Assembly: GCA_020205615.1 (NCBI GenBank)
Contig: CM035152.1
Location: forward strand, 153,694,778-153,758,777
Reading direction: 5' to 3'
Source: Panax quinquefolius
Lineage: Eukaryota > Streptophyta > Magnoliopsida > Apiales > Araliaceae
Length of the DNA stretch: 64,000 nt
In this document: one piece after another, positions 10,216 through 22,327 of the stretch
Layout: every line of letters starts with the position of its first letter
Position numbering within the stretch: position 1 is the stretch's first letter
The notes under the pieces: model-generated
The model's database searches: none
What the model saw: only the letters and a program-made list of their open reading frames with translations
What the model was told of the DNA's origin: nothing
Program-made: the position numbers and the translations under genes

Positions 10216-11348
10216 GGAGAATGGAAGTGTACTGTGCAAGGAAAAATAATTCTACAGATTTATTTATTCAACCAAATACAATAAAGTCAATCAACTAACC
10301 AATAAAATCACAACAAAAATTAAAATATAATACATATATATAAACACATGTTTTCTCCCCCATAACCAACATCAATCCCCCACCCACCCAATAATCAAAT
10401 TCACTACACTCTTACACATCACTATCACACTACTACTTTTCCACCATTTCCCACTCACACACACATCATACACCTATCACTTTCACATATCATTTTCTTC
10501 CACTATATACTCAAAACACACATATACTTCCATACATATACTCTTCCATTTCCAAAATCATTTCCCAACACATATGGGCCCCACCTTTAAATAATTTTCT
10601 ACCGATTATTTTGAAAATGGGTAAATAGGAATCCATAAAATAAGCAAAACTTCATAAAAAAACACCTTAATAATTTTAACAACATTTATCATCTTCATTA
10701 TAATTCACAATATTAATCGACCAGGTCGTTCCCAGGAAAGAGGGGGCTTTCCAATAAGATTTCTCCCTATTGGCGCGCAATTAGATGAACAAACCTCTCC
10801 TTGGCAGAACTTCTAGACATCGTTAATATTGCAATTTATAATATTAATAACTCTGTCATTTCAATTATTGATTTAATATTATATAAAATATCGACAATAA
10901 TTGAATCAAATAACTTGAGATACTATACAACAATTAGTATAGCAATAATTGAACAAAACTGAGTGACTTCTCACGTAAGCATTAATAATCAATACCGTGT
11001 GCTACTATGCAACCACGCGTATTACTGTACTTTTACTACCGAGTAGTTCAACAGTATCAACGATAAAACTTCCGCCGTTATTTTTAATAAAATATTTTTG
11101 TCGTTTTCTTAATCCGACAATAATTCCGTTGTGGGGTCCACCAATGATTGTGCCGTCGTACGAATATTCCCCGACACAAAGAATATTCCTCGACCAATCG
11201 AATATTATATGACAACTTGCATACTTTGAAAAATTTTCAAATACTACCCACAACTATAACATTATCTCAAATCCACACCTTAATATTCAAAAAAAATATT
11301 TCGAGAAATTTAAATCTTTATTTATAAAATTTGGGGTCTCACACCAAC

Positions 11349-11887
11349 AACTGTCCATCAATGAACTACGAGCCAATGAGCACTTTTACCACATCATTTG
11401 TAACATTACGGGTCATGATTATACCGAATGATCCCTGGTCATAATCATACAAATCAACAGTTCATCTATACACGTAAGCCAAAGATGACTTTCATCATAA
11501 TATAAGCATGAGGATGATGACAATTATATAAGCATTAATCAAACAAAATCAAGGATAAATATTAAAGACTTTAAATTTATCCAGAATACAAAAATATCCA
11601 AATTGTCAACATGATACTGCTTTGTAGATTAAAATTCAAGAATAATATTCATGTACCAAAAATAATTTGGACAGAAAAGAAATATATTTTTCGGGTAAAT
11701 AGTACCCCGTGAATAGTATCCTGTGAATAGTACTTCAGGAATAGTACCCCGTTAATAGTACGGAAGAAAATATTATTTCAAACGAATATTGAACAAAAAT
11801 AACATCCCTTACAACTGGTGGACGAAAATAATATTCCAACGAATATTTAACGAAGATAATATTCCTACGAATATTGAACGAAGATAA
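11349..11887 (-). repeat. A2 3' LTR, middle part
   Basis: This continues the second copy of the duplicated LTR block between the B insertion and solo LTR C. It carries the 'gaatagtac' repeats and an internal deletion of about 360 bp at 11760/11761 compared with 39008-39369 of the A2 5' LTR. The last five bases (GATAA) are the target duplication of C. Confidence 0.78.
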
Positions 11888-14057
11888 TGTGACGCCCTCA
11901 AAATAGGTATACATCACCCATCTTAAGTCACCAAAAACATAGTACAGAATACAAATACAAACTTAATTATACAACCGTCGTGTAATATACGACAAAACAT
12001 AGCTGAGAGTTTAAACAGGAATGTTGCCTTCTAGACAATATCCACTCTCAAATAGAGTCCTCATTATATTTATTGTCACATTATTTTATGGAATAGTGAG
12101 GACTACTAATACACCATCTCGGACCATTACTCCGTTCCCCGACTAGTCCCGACTACGTTCTCATTTCCTGAAGAGAACAATGAAAGCAAAAGGGTGAGCT
12201 TAACTAGCCCAGTAAGAAATATTATGACTAAGATAATGAAAAATAAATTATCGTTAGCCTTCAACAGTGTTAAGCTAATGCAATATAACAAACATCAAGT
12301 TTAACTGCAGCGGAACAAGCAATCCATTAAAAGAGTCAAGTAGAGAATAAAATCTACTATCTTCTATGATTTAAAAGGTTTTTCATCACTTTTATCGCTG
12401 AGACTCAGCTCAATAAATAATCCACATCATCTCTGCACTACGGCCAAGGATATTCATTAGTATCACAACCACAAATTATCCATGCACTACGGGCCAAGGA
12501 TATTCGTGTTTTCATCAACGGTCCTGATCATGCCATAAAATAATTCATCTTTGCACCTTTGGCAAGAGAATGCATAGCCATAATCATACCAAAAAGCGTC
12601 CCATCAATGCACTACGGGGGCGATGAGGAATTTTTCCACATCATTTGTAACATTACGGTCATGATTATACCAAATAATCCCTAGTCATAATCATACCAAG
12701 TCCATCTATGCACTACAGGCCACAGATGACTTGCAACATAATATAAGCATGAGGATGATGACAATTCAATAAAACAAGTTCAAGAATAAATTTTAAAGAT
12801 TTACAAATTAATTTATCCAGGAACCAATAACGTCCAAATTATCAACATGATACTGCTTTGTGGAGTAAAATTCAAGAATGCTCAGAAGAATATTTCCATG
12901 AAAAGATACTGGATGAAGCGCAAATATCCAGGATATTCTACTAATTTCATGGAGTATAGAAGCCAAAACTTTAACCAACTGAGTAAAATAGAATATATGA
13001 AACTACAAATGGATTTTCGCCTGCCATGCGGTAATCTACATAGACAGATCATTTCCACAATTTAATAAGGAATGAATACGAAGGATCATTCACCATGCAT
13101 ACTGAGAATCCACATGGCGAGTTATTCCAACATAATAATAAAGAATGGAATAATGTAAGAATTCACCAAAGCGTATGTGTAATCCGTATAAAACAAAGCT
13201 ATTCCAATGAATAATAAAGAATGGAACCAAAAATCGTACGTAAATCGTGATGCATGGATATTCCAATGTAATAATAAAGAATGGAACTGAGTCATGCATG
13301 AAACCGCATGATGTGATATTCCATGTGAGACCCCGGATTTTATTAATAAAGATTTAAATTTGGTCGAAATAATTTTTAATATTATGGTGTGAATTTGAGA
13401 TAATATTATAGTTGTGGGTAGTATTTATAAATTTTGCAAAGTATGCAAGTAGTTATATTATATTCGATTGGTCGAGAGAATATTAGGTTTAGCGAGGAAT
13501 ATTCGTATAACTACCTCAATCATTGGTGGACCCTATTAATGTAATTATCATGTCGGATTGAGAAAACGACAAAATATTTTATTAAAATAACGGCGGAAGT
13601 TTTACCGGTTGATCTTGTTGAACTACTCGGTAGTAAAAGTACAATGAATGTCGTGTGGTTGCGTAGTAGCACACTACCTGTATTGATTATCGATGCTTAT
13701 GTGAGAAGTCACTTTCGGTTTGATTCCATTATTGTCGATTAATAATATGAATTATTATAATGATAATGACGTTTTGTTTTATTCAGATTATTAACGTAAT
13801 AAAACGAAACATCTTTTATATAAAATAGAATACTTTATTAAAGTTATTCTATAAATAGAATATATTATATTTTATTATGCGTAGTGTTGCGTAGTGTTTT
13901 TGCGTAGTATTGCATAGTGTTTGCATAGTAAAATGTTTTTATATAAATAGAATATATTATATTTTATTTAAAAGATTTTTCTTTAAATATGGACCGTCAG
14001 ATTAAAGTAAATCAATCTGACCGCTTCATGGATTAATTCTTATGCATTCCATTTTCC

Positions 14058-14066
14058 TATAAATAG
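14058..14066 (+). promoter_or_regulatory. LTR TATA box (D 5' LTR)
   Basis: TATAAATAG lies about 730 bp into the LTR, followed by AGAAGCTCATTCC and a long 'tatagagag' purine stretch. The same box is at 20650-20658 in the 3' LTR. It is the likely genomic RNA promoter. Confidence 0.6.
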
Positions 14067-14404
14067 AAGCTCATTCCTTTATTATTTTCTTACTTAATTC
14101 ATTGAAACTCTAGAGAGAAATTATAGAGAGGTTATAGAGAGAAAGTTATAGAAAGAAGAAGAGTATTACTCTACTTACTTCATATTTCTATATTCAGTTC
14201 TTTTACTGAGTAGTGGTGTTATTCTTTCTTCTTGAAGAAACTTCATTATTCCATTCATTATTATTCTGTTGGAATAACCTGTAAAAGTGGCATACCCTAT
14301 ACATAACCTGTATACGCGGCATACCCTATACTTGGTGAAATCCTTATGTTATTCCATTGCTTATTATTCTGTTGGAATAACCTGTATACGCGGTTTACCC
14401 TATA

Positions 14405-14700
14405 CTTGGTGACATTCTTCTATTATTCTGTTGGAACATCCATGCATGTGTTTTTACACCGACACTGGTTCCGCTTTTATTATTACGCTGGAACATCCTC
14501 ATGCATGTGTTTTACACCGGACCTGGTTCCGTCTTTATCATTCTGTTGGAATATCCTATCTGTGTGTTTTACACCGGATCTGGTTCCATCTTTATTATTC
14601 TGTTGGAACATCCTGTCGGTGTGAATTTCACCTGACCTGGTTCCGTTATTATTATTCTGTTGGAATAACCTGTCTGCAATCTGCATGCATGGTGATTTCT
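14405..14700 (+). repeat. Tandem repeats of about 60 bp in the D 5' LTR
   Basis: Five units follow the pattern TATTATTCTGTTGGAACATC, a variable spacer, GTGTGTTTTACACC and GGTTCCG. The 3' LTR copy is 21015-21260. The open frames through this array arise from the repeat, with translated words recurring each unit, and are not genes. Confidence 0.8.
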
Positions 14701-15733
14701 TTTGTTATTCCATTCTTTATTATATCCAGTTGGTTAAAACTTTGACTTCTATACTCCATGAAATTAGTGGAATATCCTTGATATTTGCGTTTCATCCAGT
14801 ATTTTTTTCATGGAAATATTCTTCTGATCATTCTTGAATTTTACTCTACAAAATAGTATCATGTTGACAATTTGGACGTTAATAATTCATGGATTAAATA
14901 ATTCTTGAACTTGTTTTATTGAATTATTATGTCATTGTCATCATCCTCATGATATATTATGTTATCTTTGGCTTACGTGCATAGATGAACTTAGTATGAT
15001 TATGACCAGGGATCATTCGGTATAATCATGGCTTGTTATAAATGATGTGATAAAAGTCCTCGGTGGCTTGTAATGCGATGATGGATAGTTTTTAGTATGA
15101 TTATGACCGGGGTGATTCGGATAGTCATGACCATTGATAATTTGATGAAAATCCTTGGCCAAGTGGTACGTGGGATGATTATATGTGGTGGTTTATTTAT
15201 TATTAGTTGAGTCTCGCCGATAAAAAAAATTGATGAAAACCTTTTAAAACCTAAAGATAGTAGACTTTATTCTCTACTTGACTCTTTTAATGGATTGCTA
15301 ATTCACCGCAGCTTAAACCGGGTTGTCTATTGTATTTTATCGGTTTAACATCATTGTTGAAGGCTAATGATAATTTATTACGCATTATCTTAGTCATAAT
15401 ATTTCTTCTTTGGGCTAGTTGAGCTCACCTTTCTTTCACCGTTGTTCTTCAATAAATGAGAACATAGGCGGACGAGTCGGGGAACGAAGTAATGGTCCGA
15501 GGATAGCATTATTAGTCCTCACTATTCTCGTGAAATAGTATGATAATAGTTGTAATGAGGACTCCTTTTGAGTTTGTATAATATCTAATAGACAATATTT
15601 GTATTCAAACTCACGATTTATGTCGTATTGCATACCTACGCTTATATTAGTAAGTTGTATTTGAATTTATGTACCATGTAAGTGGCGACCCAAGATGGGT
15701 GACGTATACCTAATTTTGGGGGGCGTCACAGGT

Positions 15734-15745
15734 TGGTATCGAGCT
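15734..15745 (+). other. Primer binding site of D
   Basis: TGGTATCGAGCT begins three bases after the LTR end. It matches the initiator Met tRNA 3' end with a missing A, compared with TGGTATCAGAGC in J. Confidence 0.75.
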
Positions 15746-15913
15746 TAGGATATGATCTCTGGCTAAGATGTGAGATAAGAACTAGGAGGAGAGACGGAAA
15801 TTCCTTCGCTAGTATGACCTACCTAAGTTTATTTGGTATTTAATTGGTCGGTCGAGTATAGGGATAATATGTGATATGTTAATTAACCCTTATTTTATGG
15901 CGGTGATTTGAAA

Positions 15914-17090
15914 ATGGCATCCGAGAATGTTGAGAATAGAATGGAGCACGTGAGACCGCTGATTCTCCACGGATCAATAATCGAACAATGTACAACAGGA
16001 TGGCGATAATCCTCCCGTAAATAACAACACCGATCAATTGACTAACGACGATGACGTTTAAAAGGTTTTAGAATTCATGCAACATCAAAGCGAAAGCGAC
16101 TCTGCTCAAAACGTGGGTGGAAACACGGAAAACTCTCAAGCGGTCACCGCTAAACAATTCAAGGAGTTGGGACCACCGGGAGTTTAAGGAGAGCCAAACC
16201 CACTTCAAGGGAAGCATGGATAAAGCATTACCAAGATATTTGATGTCTTGGGATGCTCCGAGGACAAAAGGTTCCTTTTACGCCTTTATGTTGCTTTTGA
16301 GAGGCGATTCTTTGGTGGGAATCGGTAAAACGTACTCAACCAGTTGATCAAGAAGATATCTTGGGAGAAGTTCCAGAGTCGCATTCAACGACAAATACTT
16401 TCACGAAAGTATTCGCCACATGAAGGAGGTGGAGTTTATCAAGTTGGAACAAAACAATATGACCGTGTGTCGCAATACGAGGGCAAAATTTGCGGAGTTA
16501 TCACGATTCGTCCCCACTTGGTGGATAATGAAGAGAGAATGACGCGAATGTTTTAAAGAGTTTGAAGCCGGAGATACGTCAACATCTTATTTCTCATAAA
16601 CCGTGTTTTTATTCGGATGTTGTAAATAGGGCTCGATTAGTGGAGCGCGATAACGAGTCAACGCAACTAAAAGAGAGTGCGGCAAAATTATAATACCGGT
16701 GATGAGTAGTCATCGAGCGGTGACAACAAGCGTGGAGAAATCAACAAAGCTAGATATGGTAACCACTTGGTGGTAATCGGGGCCAAAATAATAAGAATGG
16801 ACATTTCAAGAAAAGGAGATTCAACAATGATGGAAAGACGTCAAACTCCAAAGACCCGTTTCAAAGGAAGAAGAACGACCACCCATTATATGCTTCAAAT
16901 GTGGAGGAGAGGACACATCGATCCGGATCATGCGCCATGCCGAGTCAAAAGCATGTTATAATTGTGGAAGAGAGGTCACTTAGCTCGATTTTGTCGTTTA
17001 TCAAGACAAATTCAACTAGGATGGAGGCACCAAAATTTCGTCCTGCACAAACCAAAGCCGATAGTTTAAGAGAGCGTTTTTTTTCTCGTG
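15914..17090 (+). pseudogene. D gag (broken)
   Basis: The start at 15914 encodes MASENVEN, matching B, A2 and H. Pieces of the capsid domain occur in shifting frames. One example is the WEKFQ segment near 16365, followed by EVEFIK and the PEIRQ-type stretch near 16565. The CFKCGG-type knuckle at about 16890 and a second knuckle at about 16955 are both out of frame or damaged. Many single-base shifts separate the parts, so no full protein can be made from the sequence as given. Confidence 0.8.
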
Positions 17091-17502
17091 ACGAGGAACT
17101 GAATAAAATTATCACGGGTAAGTTAATTGTAAGCTCTTGCAAGTCTATACTGTGTTAGATACCGATTCTACCCACTCTTTTATTTCACCTAGTTGCATTC
17201 AACGTTTGAATTTGACTCAGAAGAAGTTAAACTTTGACTTATTGGTTGAAACTTCGTTAGTAGGAGCCTTCGTTACTGCTTACTATTTTTAAATCTTGTT
17301 TAATTCAAATAAACATTTTCACGTTACTTCGTCGATCTTATCTTTTGAAAATATTTGCCTTTGATGTGATTTTCTGAGTCGATTGGTTAGCTACTCATCA
17401 TGCTTTTCGTAAGGTTGTTAGCTTTTATATTTATAACAACCTCATTACCTAATTCAAAGTAACCAAATCCTAAAGTTAATCATTGTCATATCAAGCCATA
17501 AG
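17091..17502 (+). pseudogene. D protease remnant
   Basis: The segment NKIITGKLIVS is followed, after a shift, by the active-site region, where DTG has become DTD (17158-17166), and by STHSFIS. Downstream words for LNLTQKKLNFDLLVE match G and B. It is dead as read. Confidence 0.72.
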
Positions 17503-17696
17503 TAAAGAGCCCCAACCTTTCGTTGTTAACTTCCTTGTGTGGAATGCACCAAGCCAAAGCTTTACAGAGGCGACATCGTGAATGAAGATGGCAAGTTTAT
17601 AGGTATCATTGTGAGGTACTATCTAGGTTAAGGGATAGAAGTCACAGTTGGTATCAATGTGACATACTATCCAAGTCTTAGATGAGAGTCACAGTT
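17503..17696 (+). other. Unrecognised replacement segment (D copy)
   Basis: The D copy of the segment also seen in B, A2 and E. In D part of it is tandemly duplicated, with 'gtatcattgtgaggtactatc' near 17600 and 'gtatcaatgtgacatactatc' near 17650. It lies between the protease linker and the RT N-terminal scrap. Confidence 0.6.
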
Positions 17697-17845
17697 TTGA
17701 ATGATATTTCTATTATTAATAAATTTTCTAGCGTATTTATGAAGACTCCTTAACCTACTTAGAGCGTGAAATCGAATTTTGTATTGACCCCAATACAAAA
17801 CCCATTTCTTAAACCCTCAAATAATTCTTCAACTAAAATGAACAG
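17697..17845 (+). pseudogene. D RT N-terminus/RNase H fusion scrap
   Basis: The RT N-terminal stretch ends in PIS-type sequence near 17800 and is joined to the RNase H 'ctcaaataattcttcaac' stretch at the same point as in A2 and B. Homology to pol stops at about 17840, where unrelated DNA begins. Confidence 0.65.
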
Positions 17846-19840
17846 TTTACGTGGTTTATGATGAAAGTCATAATAAAAGCATAGGACTAATGAAAATCAT
17901 GGGTATATGAGGTATTAGTAAGTTTTATGATGAGTTATGTTGGTTATTATGTGAAAACATGAAAGTTTCTTAGAAATCACAAAGAGTTGAAAATCAGATT
18001 TTGGTGAAAAACGTAACATGAAATTCAATTGACCATATCTCTTATTATATTTTGAATTTTTGAATGTGGTCAAGTCCTAGAGTTAGATCTACGAGTTACC
18101 TAACTAATCCAAGTGGAATTACTGGAAAAGGTGTTGTGGATTTTTGTGTGGACTGATTTTAGCAAAGGAGGCCAAAGCTGTAAATTTCGAAAATGCTACT
18201 GCCCAGAAACTTTAAGGGCTGTTTCGGCCACTTAAATTATGAGAAAAATTCTGGCCTTTTGGGACATGAAATTATATGGTATAAAGTACCTCCTGTCCAA
18301 AAATGAGCTCATTCTCGACTTAAAATGAGCAAGTTATGACTATTTCAATATTTAGGTTTTTCCCGAAATGAACGCTATAACCGAGTTCTATAACTCAGAT
18401 GACCATGAAATTTAAACCTGAAGCTCACGTTAACATGTGTAAGGTCCTGCCAAGATTTGGGAATTTTTGGAGTTAAACTTGAGGTAGCTAATTTCTTAAG
18501 GAATTAAGTGGAAATTGATTTTTAAAATAGTAAATGAATTTTAAAAATTCGAGAAAAATATATTTTCATTATGGGACTATATTATGCTAAATCCCAGAAA
18601 AGAAATATTTTTGGGGCTGATTTGGTATTTTCATGAAAATAGTTTAGTTACTGAACATATGAGTTAAATATGTTATGTGAAGTAACAAAGTTGAAAATAG
18701 GATTTTATGGCTAGAGAATCCCATATAGAGTATATACATATTTTTTGATGAGGATTTGATAATTGGTGATGATATCTTATGAGTATGACATTTTGAATGA
18801 TTAAATGCATTATATGGTAAAGTGTAAACAATTAAGATAAATTGTTTATAAATTTAAGAAGTGATTAAAATATTGTTATAATATTAATGTTATTAGATTA
18901 TGAGATTATTAAATGATTGATAACATGGGGATATTCTTGAATCTGGATAAATTATATTATAAATGTTTAATATTTATCCTTTATCTCATTTGATTGATTC
19001 TTTATATCATTATCCTCATGTTTATATTATGTTGAAAGTCATCTCGTGGCACAGTAGTGCATAGATGGACTTGGTATGATTATGACCACGGATTATTAGG
19101 GTATAATCATAACTCAGTAAATGAATACACAATTATCTTTGGTAGTAGTGCATGGATAATTTGTGGTCGTGATACTAATAAATACACAATTATCTTTGGT
19201 AGTAGTGCATGGATAATTTGTGGTCGTGATACTTAATGAATATCCTTGGCACAGTAGTGCGGATGATTCGATGGCGTGGATTAATTATTGAAATGAGTCT
19301 CGTGAATGAAATATTAATTCATGGATGCGTTCAAAGTCATCTACATGGCTTACGTGCATAGATGGACTTGGTATGATTATGACCGAGTGGATTGTTTCGG
19401 TATAATCATAACTCAGTAATTGAAAACACAATTATCTTTGGTAGTAGTGCATGGATAATTTGTGGTCGTGATACTAATGAATATCCTTGGCACGTAGTGC
19501 GGGGATGATTCGATGATGTGGATTAATTATTGAAATGAGTCTCAAAGAATGAAATATTAATTCATGGATGCGTTCAAAGTCAATACAAGGCTTTACGTGC
19601 ATAGATGGACTTGGTATGATTATGACCGAGTGATTGTTCGGTATAATCATAATCAGTAATTGAAAACACGAATATCCTTGCCGTTGGTGCATGGATAATT
19701 CGTGGTCGTGATACTATTAAGTCTGCGTCTTAGCATTATTGGTTTTACTGATTTGTATATCTTTAGCTTTGTAGTGGTGCAAAGATGAATTGTTAATGAA
19801 TAGCTTTGGCGATTTCAAAGATGAATTTAATATTTTAAAC
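17846..19840 (+). repeat. LTR-like non-coding DNA captured inside D
   Basis: This replaces the RNase H and integrase region. About 18530-18960 resembles the reverse complement of J LTR 52340-52760: the words for 'catgaaaatag', 'gggactatattatg' and 'cctatatgggattc' lie in the same order. About 18960-19840 resembles the LTR module of H at 56780-57130, for example 'gttgaaagtcatctcgtggcaca'. So part of another family's LTR, in the same orientation as D, sits in D's internal region. 17846-18530 is non-coding, with only weak resemblance to J. No ORF of note occurs. Confidence 0.65.
19034..19740 (+). repeat. Expanded tandem module inside D
   Basis: Three blocks of roughly 240-300 bp each contain GCATAGATGGACTTGGTATG (19059, 19359 and 19599), a 'ggtataatcat' word, a 'ttggtagtagtgcatgg' word and a 'gatgatgtggattaattattg' word. 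A smaller duplication of about 65 bp lies at 19125-19255. H's LTR has one copy of the module, so it expanded here. Confidence 0.75.
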
Positions 19841-19916
19841 GATAAAGGTATTCAAGGTATCCTCACTTCTTTATCATATCAGTATCGTACCACTAATTTC
19901 GAGGGCGAAATTCCAT
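19841..19916 (+). pseudogene. D chromodomain tail
   Basis: A short remnant of the pol 3' end, with a 'ggtattcaaggtatcctcac' stretch and the 'tcgagggcgaaattccataagg' context that precedes the polypurine tract in the other elements. It has no functional domain. Confidence 0.6.
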
Positions 19917-19928
19917 AAGGAGGGAGAT
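19917..19928 (+). other. Polypurine tract of D
   Basis: AAGGAGGGAGAT lies directly before the 3' LTR start TGTGAGACCC. Confidence 0.85.
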
Positions 19929-22327
19929 TGTGAGACCCAGTTTTTATTAATAAAGATTTAAATTTGGTCGAAATAATTTTTAATATTATGGTGTGAATTT
20001 GAGATAATATTATAGTTGTGGGTAGTATTTATAAATTTTGCAAAGTATCTGAGTAGTTATATTATATTCGATTGGTCGAGGAATATTCGGTTTAGCGAGG
20101 GAATATTAAATATAACTACTCAATCATTGGTGGACCCTATATAAAATTATTGTCGGATTGAGAAAACGACAAAAATATTTTATTAAAATAACGGCGGAAG
20201 TTTTACTGGTTGATCTTTGTTGAACTACTCGGTAGTAAAAGTACGATACGTGTGGTTGCATAAAGAAGCACGGTATTGATTATTGATGCTTATGTGAGAA
20301 GTCACTCGGTTTGATTCCATTATTGTCGATTAATAATATGAATTATTATAGCGATAATGACGTTTTGTTTTATTCGTATTCTTAACGTAATAAAATGCGA
20401 AACATCTTTTATATAAAATAGAATACTTTATTAAAGTTATTCTATAAATAGAATATATTATATTTTATTATGCATAGTGTTGCATAGTGTTTTTGCGTAG
20501 TATTGCATAGTGTTTGCATAGTAAAATGTTTTTATATAAATAGAATATATTATATTTTATTTAAAAGATTTTTCTTTAAATATGGACCGTCGATTAAAGT
20601 AAATCAATCTGAATAGCTCATGGATTAATTCTTATGCATTCCATTTTCCTATAAATAGAAGCTCATTCCTTCATTATTTTCTTACGAATTCATTGAAACT
20701 CTGAGAGAGAAATTATAGAGAGAAGCTATAGAGAGAAAGTTATAGAAAGAAGAAGAGTATTACTATTACTTCTTATTTCTATATTCATTTCTTTTACTGG
20801 TAAGGGGTGTTATTCTTTCTTCTTGAAGAGAACTTCATTATTCCATTCATTATTATTACATTGGAATAACTTTGTAAAAGTGGCATACCCTATACATAAC
20901 TCATATCTGCGGACGTACCCTATACTTGGTGAAATCCTTATGTTATTCCATTGCTTATTATTCTCATTGGAATAACTTTGTATACGCTGATTTACCTATA
21001 CTTGGTGACATTCTTCTATTATTCTCGTTGGAACATCACATGCGTGTGTTTTACACCGCACACTGGTTCCGCTTTTTATTATTCTGTTGGAACATCCTCG
21101 TCATGTGTTTTACACCTGGACCGGTTCCGCCTTTATCATTCTGTTAGAATATCCTATCGTGTGTTTTTACACCGGATCCGGTTCCATCTTTATTATTCTG
21201 TTGGAACATCCCGCTTGTTGTGAATTTCACCCCACCGGTTCCGTTATTATTATTCATTTGGAATAACTTTATGCATCTGTACCGCATGCATGGTGATTTC
21301 TTTTGTTATTCCATTCTTTATTATATCCAATTGGTTAAAACTTTGACTTATATACTCCATGAAATTAGTGGAATATCCTTGATATTTGCGTTTCATCCAA
21401 AGATTTTTTTTCATGGAAATATTCTTCCGATCATTCTTGAATTTTACTCTACAAAATAGTATCATGTTGACAATTTGGGCGTTAATAATTCATGGATTAA
21501 ATAATTCTTGAACTTGTTTTATTGAATTATTATGTCATTGTCATCATCCTCATGATATATTATGTTATCTTTGGCTTACGTGCGTAGATGAACTTAGTAT
21601 GATTATGACCGAGGATCATTCGGTATAATCATGGCTTGTTATAAATGATGTGATAAAAGTCCTCGATTGGCTTGTAATGCGTGATGGATAGTTTTGGTAT
21701 GATTATGACCGGGGTGATTCGGTATAGTCGTGACCATTGATAATTTGATGAAAATCCTTGGCCGTAGTGCGGATGATTATATGTGGTGGTTTATTTATTA
21801 AAATTTGAGTCTCAAATGATAAAAAAAATTGATGAAAACCTTTTAAAACCTAAAAGATAGTAGACTTTATTCTCTACTTGACTCTTTTAATGGATTGCTA
21901 ATTCCTTACCGCAGCTTAAACCGGTTGTCTATTGTATTTTATCGGTTTTAACATCATGTTGAAGGCTAATGATAATTTATTCTCGCATTATCTTAGTCAT
22001 AATATTTCTTCTTGGGCTAGTTGAGCTCACCCTTTCTTTCACCGTTTCTTGAGAAATGAGAACATAGTTTGGACGAGTCGAGGAACGAAGTAATGGTCCG
22101 AGGATAGCATTAGTAGTCCTCACTATTCGTGAAATAGTATGATAATAGTTGTAATGAGGACTCCTTTTGAGTTTGTATAATATCTAATAGACAATATTTG
22201 TATTCAAACTCACGATTTATGTCGTATTATACCTACAGCTTATATTAGTAAGTTGTATTTGAATTTATGTACCATGTAAGTGGCGACCCAAGATGGGTGA
22301 CGTATACCTAATTTTGGGGGCGTCACA
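19929..22327 (+). repeat. D 3' LTR
   Basis: 2399 bp, TGTGAGACCC to GGCGTCACA, followed by the target duplication TTCCA. It carries the TATA box at 20650-20658 and the tandem array at 21015-21260. Compared with the 5' LTR, changes concentrate at CG and CNG sites. Confidence 0.92.

Larger units (their letters stand above)
5553..11343 (-). mobile_element. Element B: non-autonomous Ty3/gypsy chromovirus
   Basis: Flanked by an exact 5 bp target duplication, CCAAC, at 5548-5552 and 11344-11348. Removing the element restores the LTR reading seen at 3740 and 38570 ('cataccaacaactgtcc'). In minus-strand order it has a 5' LTR (11343-8601), primer site, gag, protease, RT/RNase H scrap, integrase C-terminus with a damaged chromodomain, and a 3' LTR cut down to 266 bp. 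The internal deletions match those of A2, so B looks like a copy of an already deleted parent. Loss of most of the 3' LTR came after insertion. Confidence 0.88.
8601..11343 (-). repeat. B 5' LTR
   Basis: A 2743 bp LTR with termini TGTGAGACCC (minus, at 11343) and GGGGGCGTCACA (ending at 8601). It contains a TATA box at 10207-10215, a 62 bp-type tandem array at about 9710-9950, 'ggtcatgattatacc' modules near 9170-9370 and the conserved block around 10720-10830 found in all LTRs here. No gene is seen in it. Confidence 0.88.
13324..15730 (+). repeat. D 5' LTR
   Basis: 2407 bp, from TGTGAGACCCC to GGGCGTCACA. The matching 3' LTR is 19929-22327 (2399 bp). Long stretches such as 13920-13990 are identical in both. 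Differences cluster at CG and CNG positions, often with small indels. It contains the TATA box and the 62 bp-type tandem array. No gene is seen. Confidence 0.92.
13324..22327 (+). mobile_element. Element D: structurally complete LTR element with a chimeric internal region
   Basis: Both LTRs, primer site, polypurine tract and an exact 5 bp target duplication, TTCCA (13319-13323 and 22328-22332), are present. The 4.2 kb internal region holds gag, protease, a replacement segment, a short RT/RNase H scrap, then about 2 kb of LTR-like DNA in place of the rest of pol, and a chromodomain tail. It is the innermost insertion of its stack (A2, then C, then D), so it is among the youngest events. It must have moved with proteins supplied by other elements. 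Confidence 0.92.

Noticed and set aside
14346..14745. Plus-strand open frames with a recurring aromatic-rich, cysteine-containing pattern
   Set aside because: They run through the 60 bp LTR tandem array, so the protein pattern is only the DNA repeat read in frame. Similar frames appear at 20926-21240 and 56149-56487.
15434..15633. Possible tRNA or small RNA genes among the primer-site-like TGGTATC words
   Set aside because: The words are retrotransposon primer binding sites next to LTR ends. No cloverleaf was seen around them. A tRNAscan run would settle it.
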